5,975 bases of DNA from Gemmatimonadota bacterium (GTDB lineage: Bacteria; Gemmatimonadota; Gemmatimonadetes; Palauibacterales; Palauibacteraceae): contig JAMJQV010000390.1 of assembly GCA_023554435.1 (NCBI GenBank), positions 1-5,975 of the forward strand, read 5' to 3'. The translations under genes and the position numbers were made by a program. Position 1 is the first letter of the stretch; the number at the start of each line of letters is the position of its first letter. The notes under the pieces are model-generated. The model worked only from the letters and a program-made list of their open reading frames with translations. It did not search any database and had not been told where the DNA came from. Positions 5,885 to 5,975 of the stretch are shown one piece after another.

Positions 5885-5975
5885 GGCGAGTCCCTCCTCC
5901 GGCATAAAGACTTGAGGGTACTTCGCAGGCTTCGCCTGCTCAGGGTCGCCTGCGGCGACGGCGAGTCCCTCCTCC

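Larger units (their letters stand above)
5812..5975 (+). repeat. 75-bp tandem repeat array built from the 3' end of tRNA-Leu
   Basis: Exact tandem repeat with a 75-base period: copy 1 5812-5886, copy 2 5887-5961, and the first 14 bases of copy 3 at 5962-5975, where the window ends. I see no mismatch between copies. Each unit starts with the last 18 bases of the tRNA plus the next base (CGAGTCCCTCCTCCGGCAT), then AAAGA. It then carries CTTGAGGGT (5836-5844), a copy of tRNA bases 5802-5810 that make the 5' side of the T-arm, followed by a 42-base GC-rich insert (5845-5886). Copy 1 begins inside the functional tRNA, so the array grew out of its T-loop. Tandem repeats carrying a tRNA 3' end are known downstream of E. 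coli tyrT; this unit is different in length and content. No variable spacers are present, so it is not a CRISPR array. No open reading frame or integrase is seen in it. Confidence 0.93.

Noticed and set aside
5870..5886. Intrinsic terminator of tRNA-Leu
   Set aside because: The hairpin is strong but no T-run follows; the next bases are the tRNA-end repeat.
5812..5975. CRISPR array
   Set aside because: The period is exact with no variable spacer; the whole 75 bases repeat identically and derive partly from a tRNA.

Overview
The window is GC-rich bacterial DNA with dense coding. It carries the end of one RND-type efflux permease and a complete second permease. A secreted or lipid-anchored beta-propeller protein, a small exported protein on the opposite strand, and a tRNA-Leu with a tandem repeat array grown from its 3' end complete the content. 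High GC, tandem RND permeases and a Gemmatimonadota-style six-bladed propeller lipoprotein suggest a Gemmatimonadota-like or other GC-rich Gram-negative bacterium. This is an inference from protein style only; no taxonomic marker gene is present.

Layout: 1-454 (+) is the C-terminal end of an RND permease. After 61 bp, a complete 1049-residue RND permease runs 516-3665 (+). Only 17 bp later comes a 432-residue propeller protein with an N-terminal export signal, 3683-4981 (+). These three look like one transcription unit: a two-permease (possibly MdtBC-like heteromeric) export system followed by a cell-envelope protein of unknown role. The periplasmic adaptor and outer-membrane channel are not in the window; the adaptor may lie upstream. 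The convergent gap 4982-5084 holds a long imperfect stem-loop that may terminate transcription from both sides, flanked by two GTCTGnCAGAC palindromes. On the minus strand, 5085-5552 encodes a 155-residue exported protein with a strong ribosome binding site and a plausible sigma70-type promoter.

The most notable part is the last 230 bp. A complete tRNA-Leu(CAA) lies at 5746-5829. Its last 18 bases plus one flanking base (19 bp, from the T-loop to just past the discriminator) are repeated with an exact 75-bp period up to the window edge. Each 75-bp unit also carries a copy of the 5' side of the tRNA T-arm, interrupted by a 42-base GC-rich insert with two perfect hairpins. The array is thus built of tRNA 3'-half copies with an insert in the T-loop. 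It resembles in principle the tRNA-end repeats known after E. coli tyrT, but with a different unit. The array runs off the end of the window, so its length and what lies beyond are unknown.
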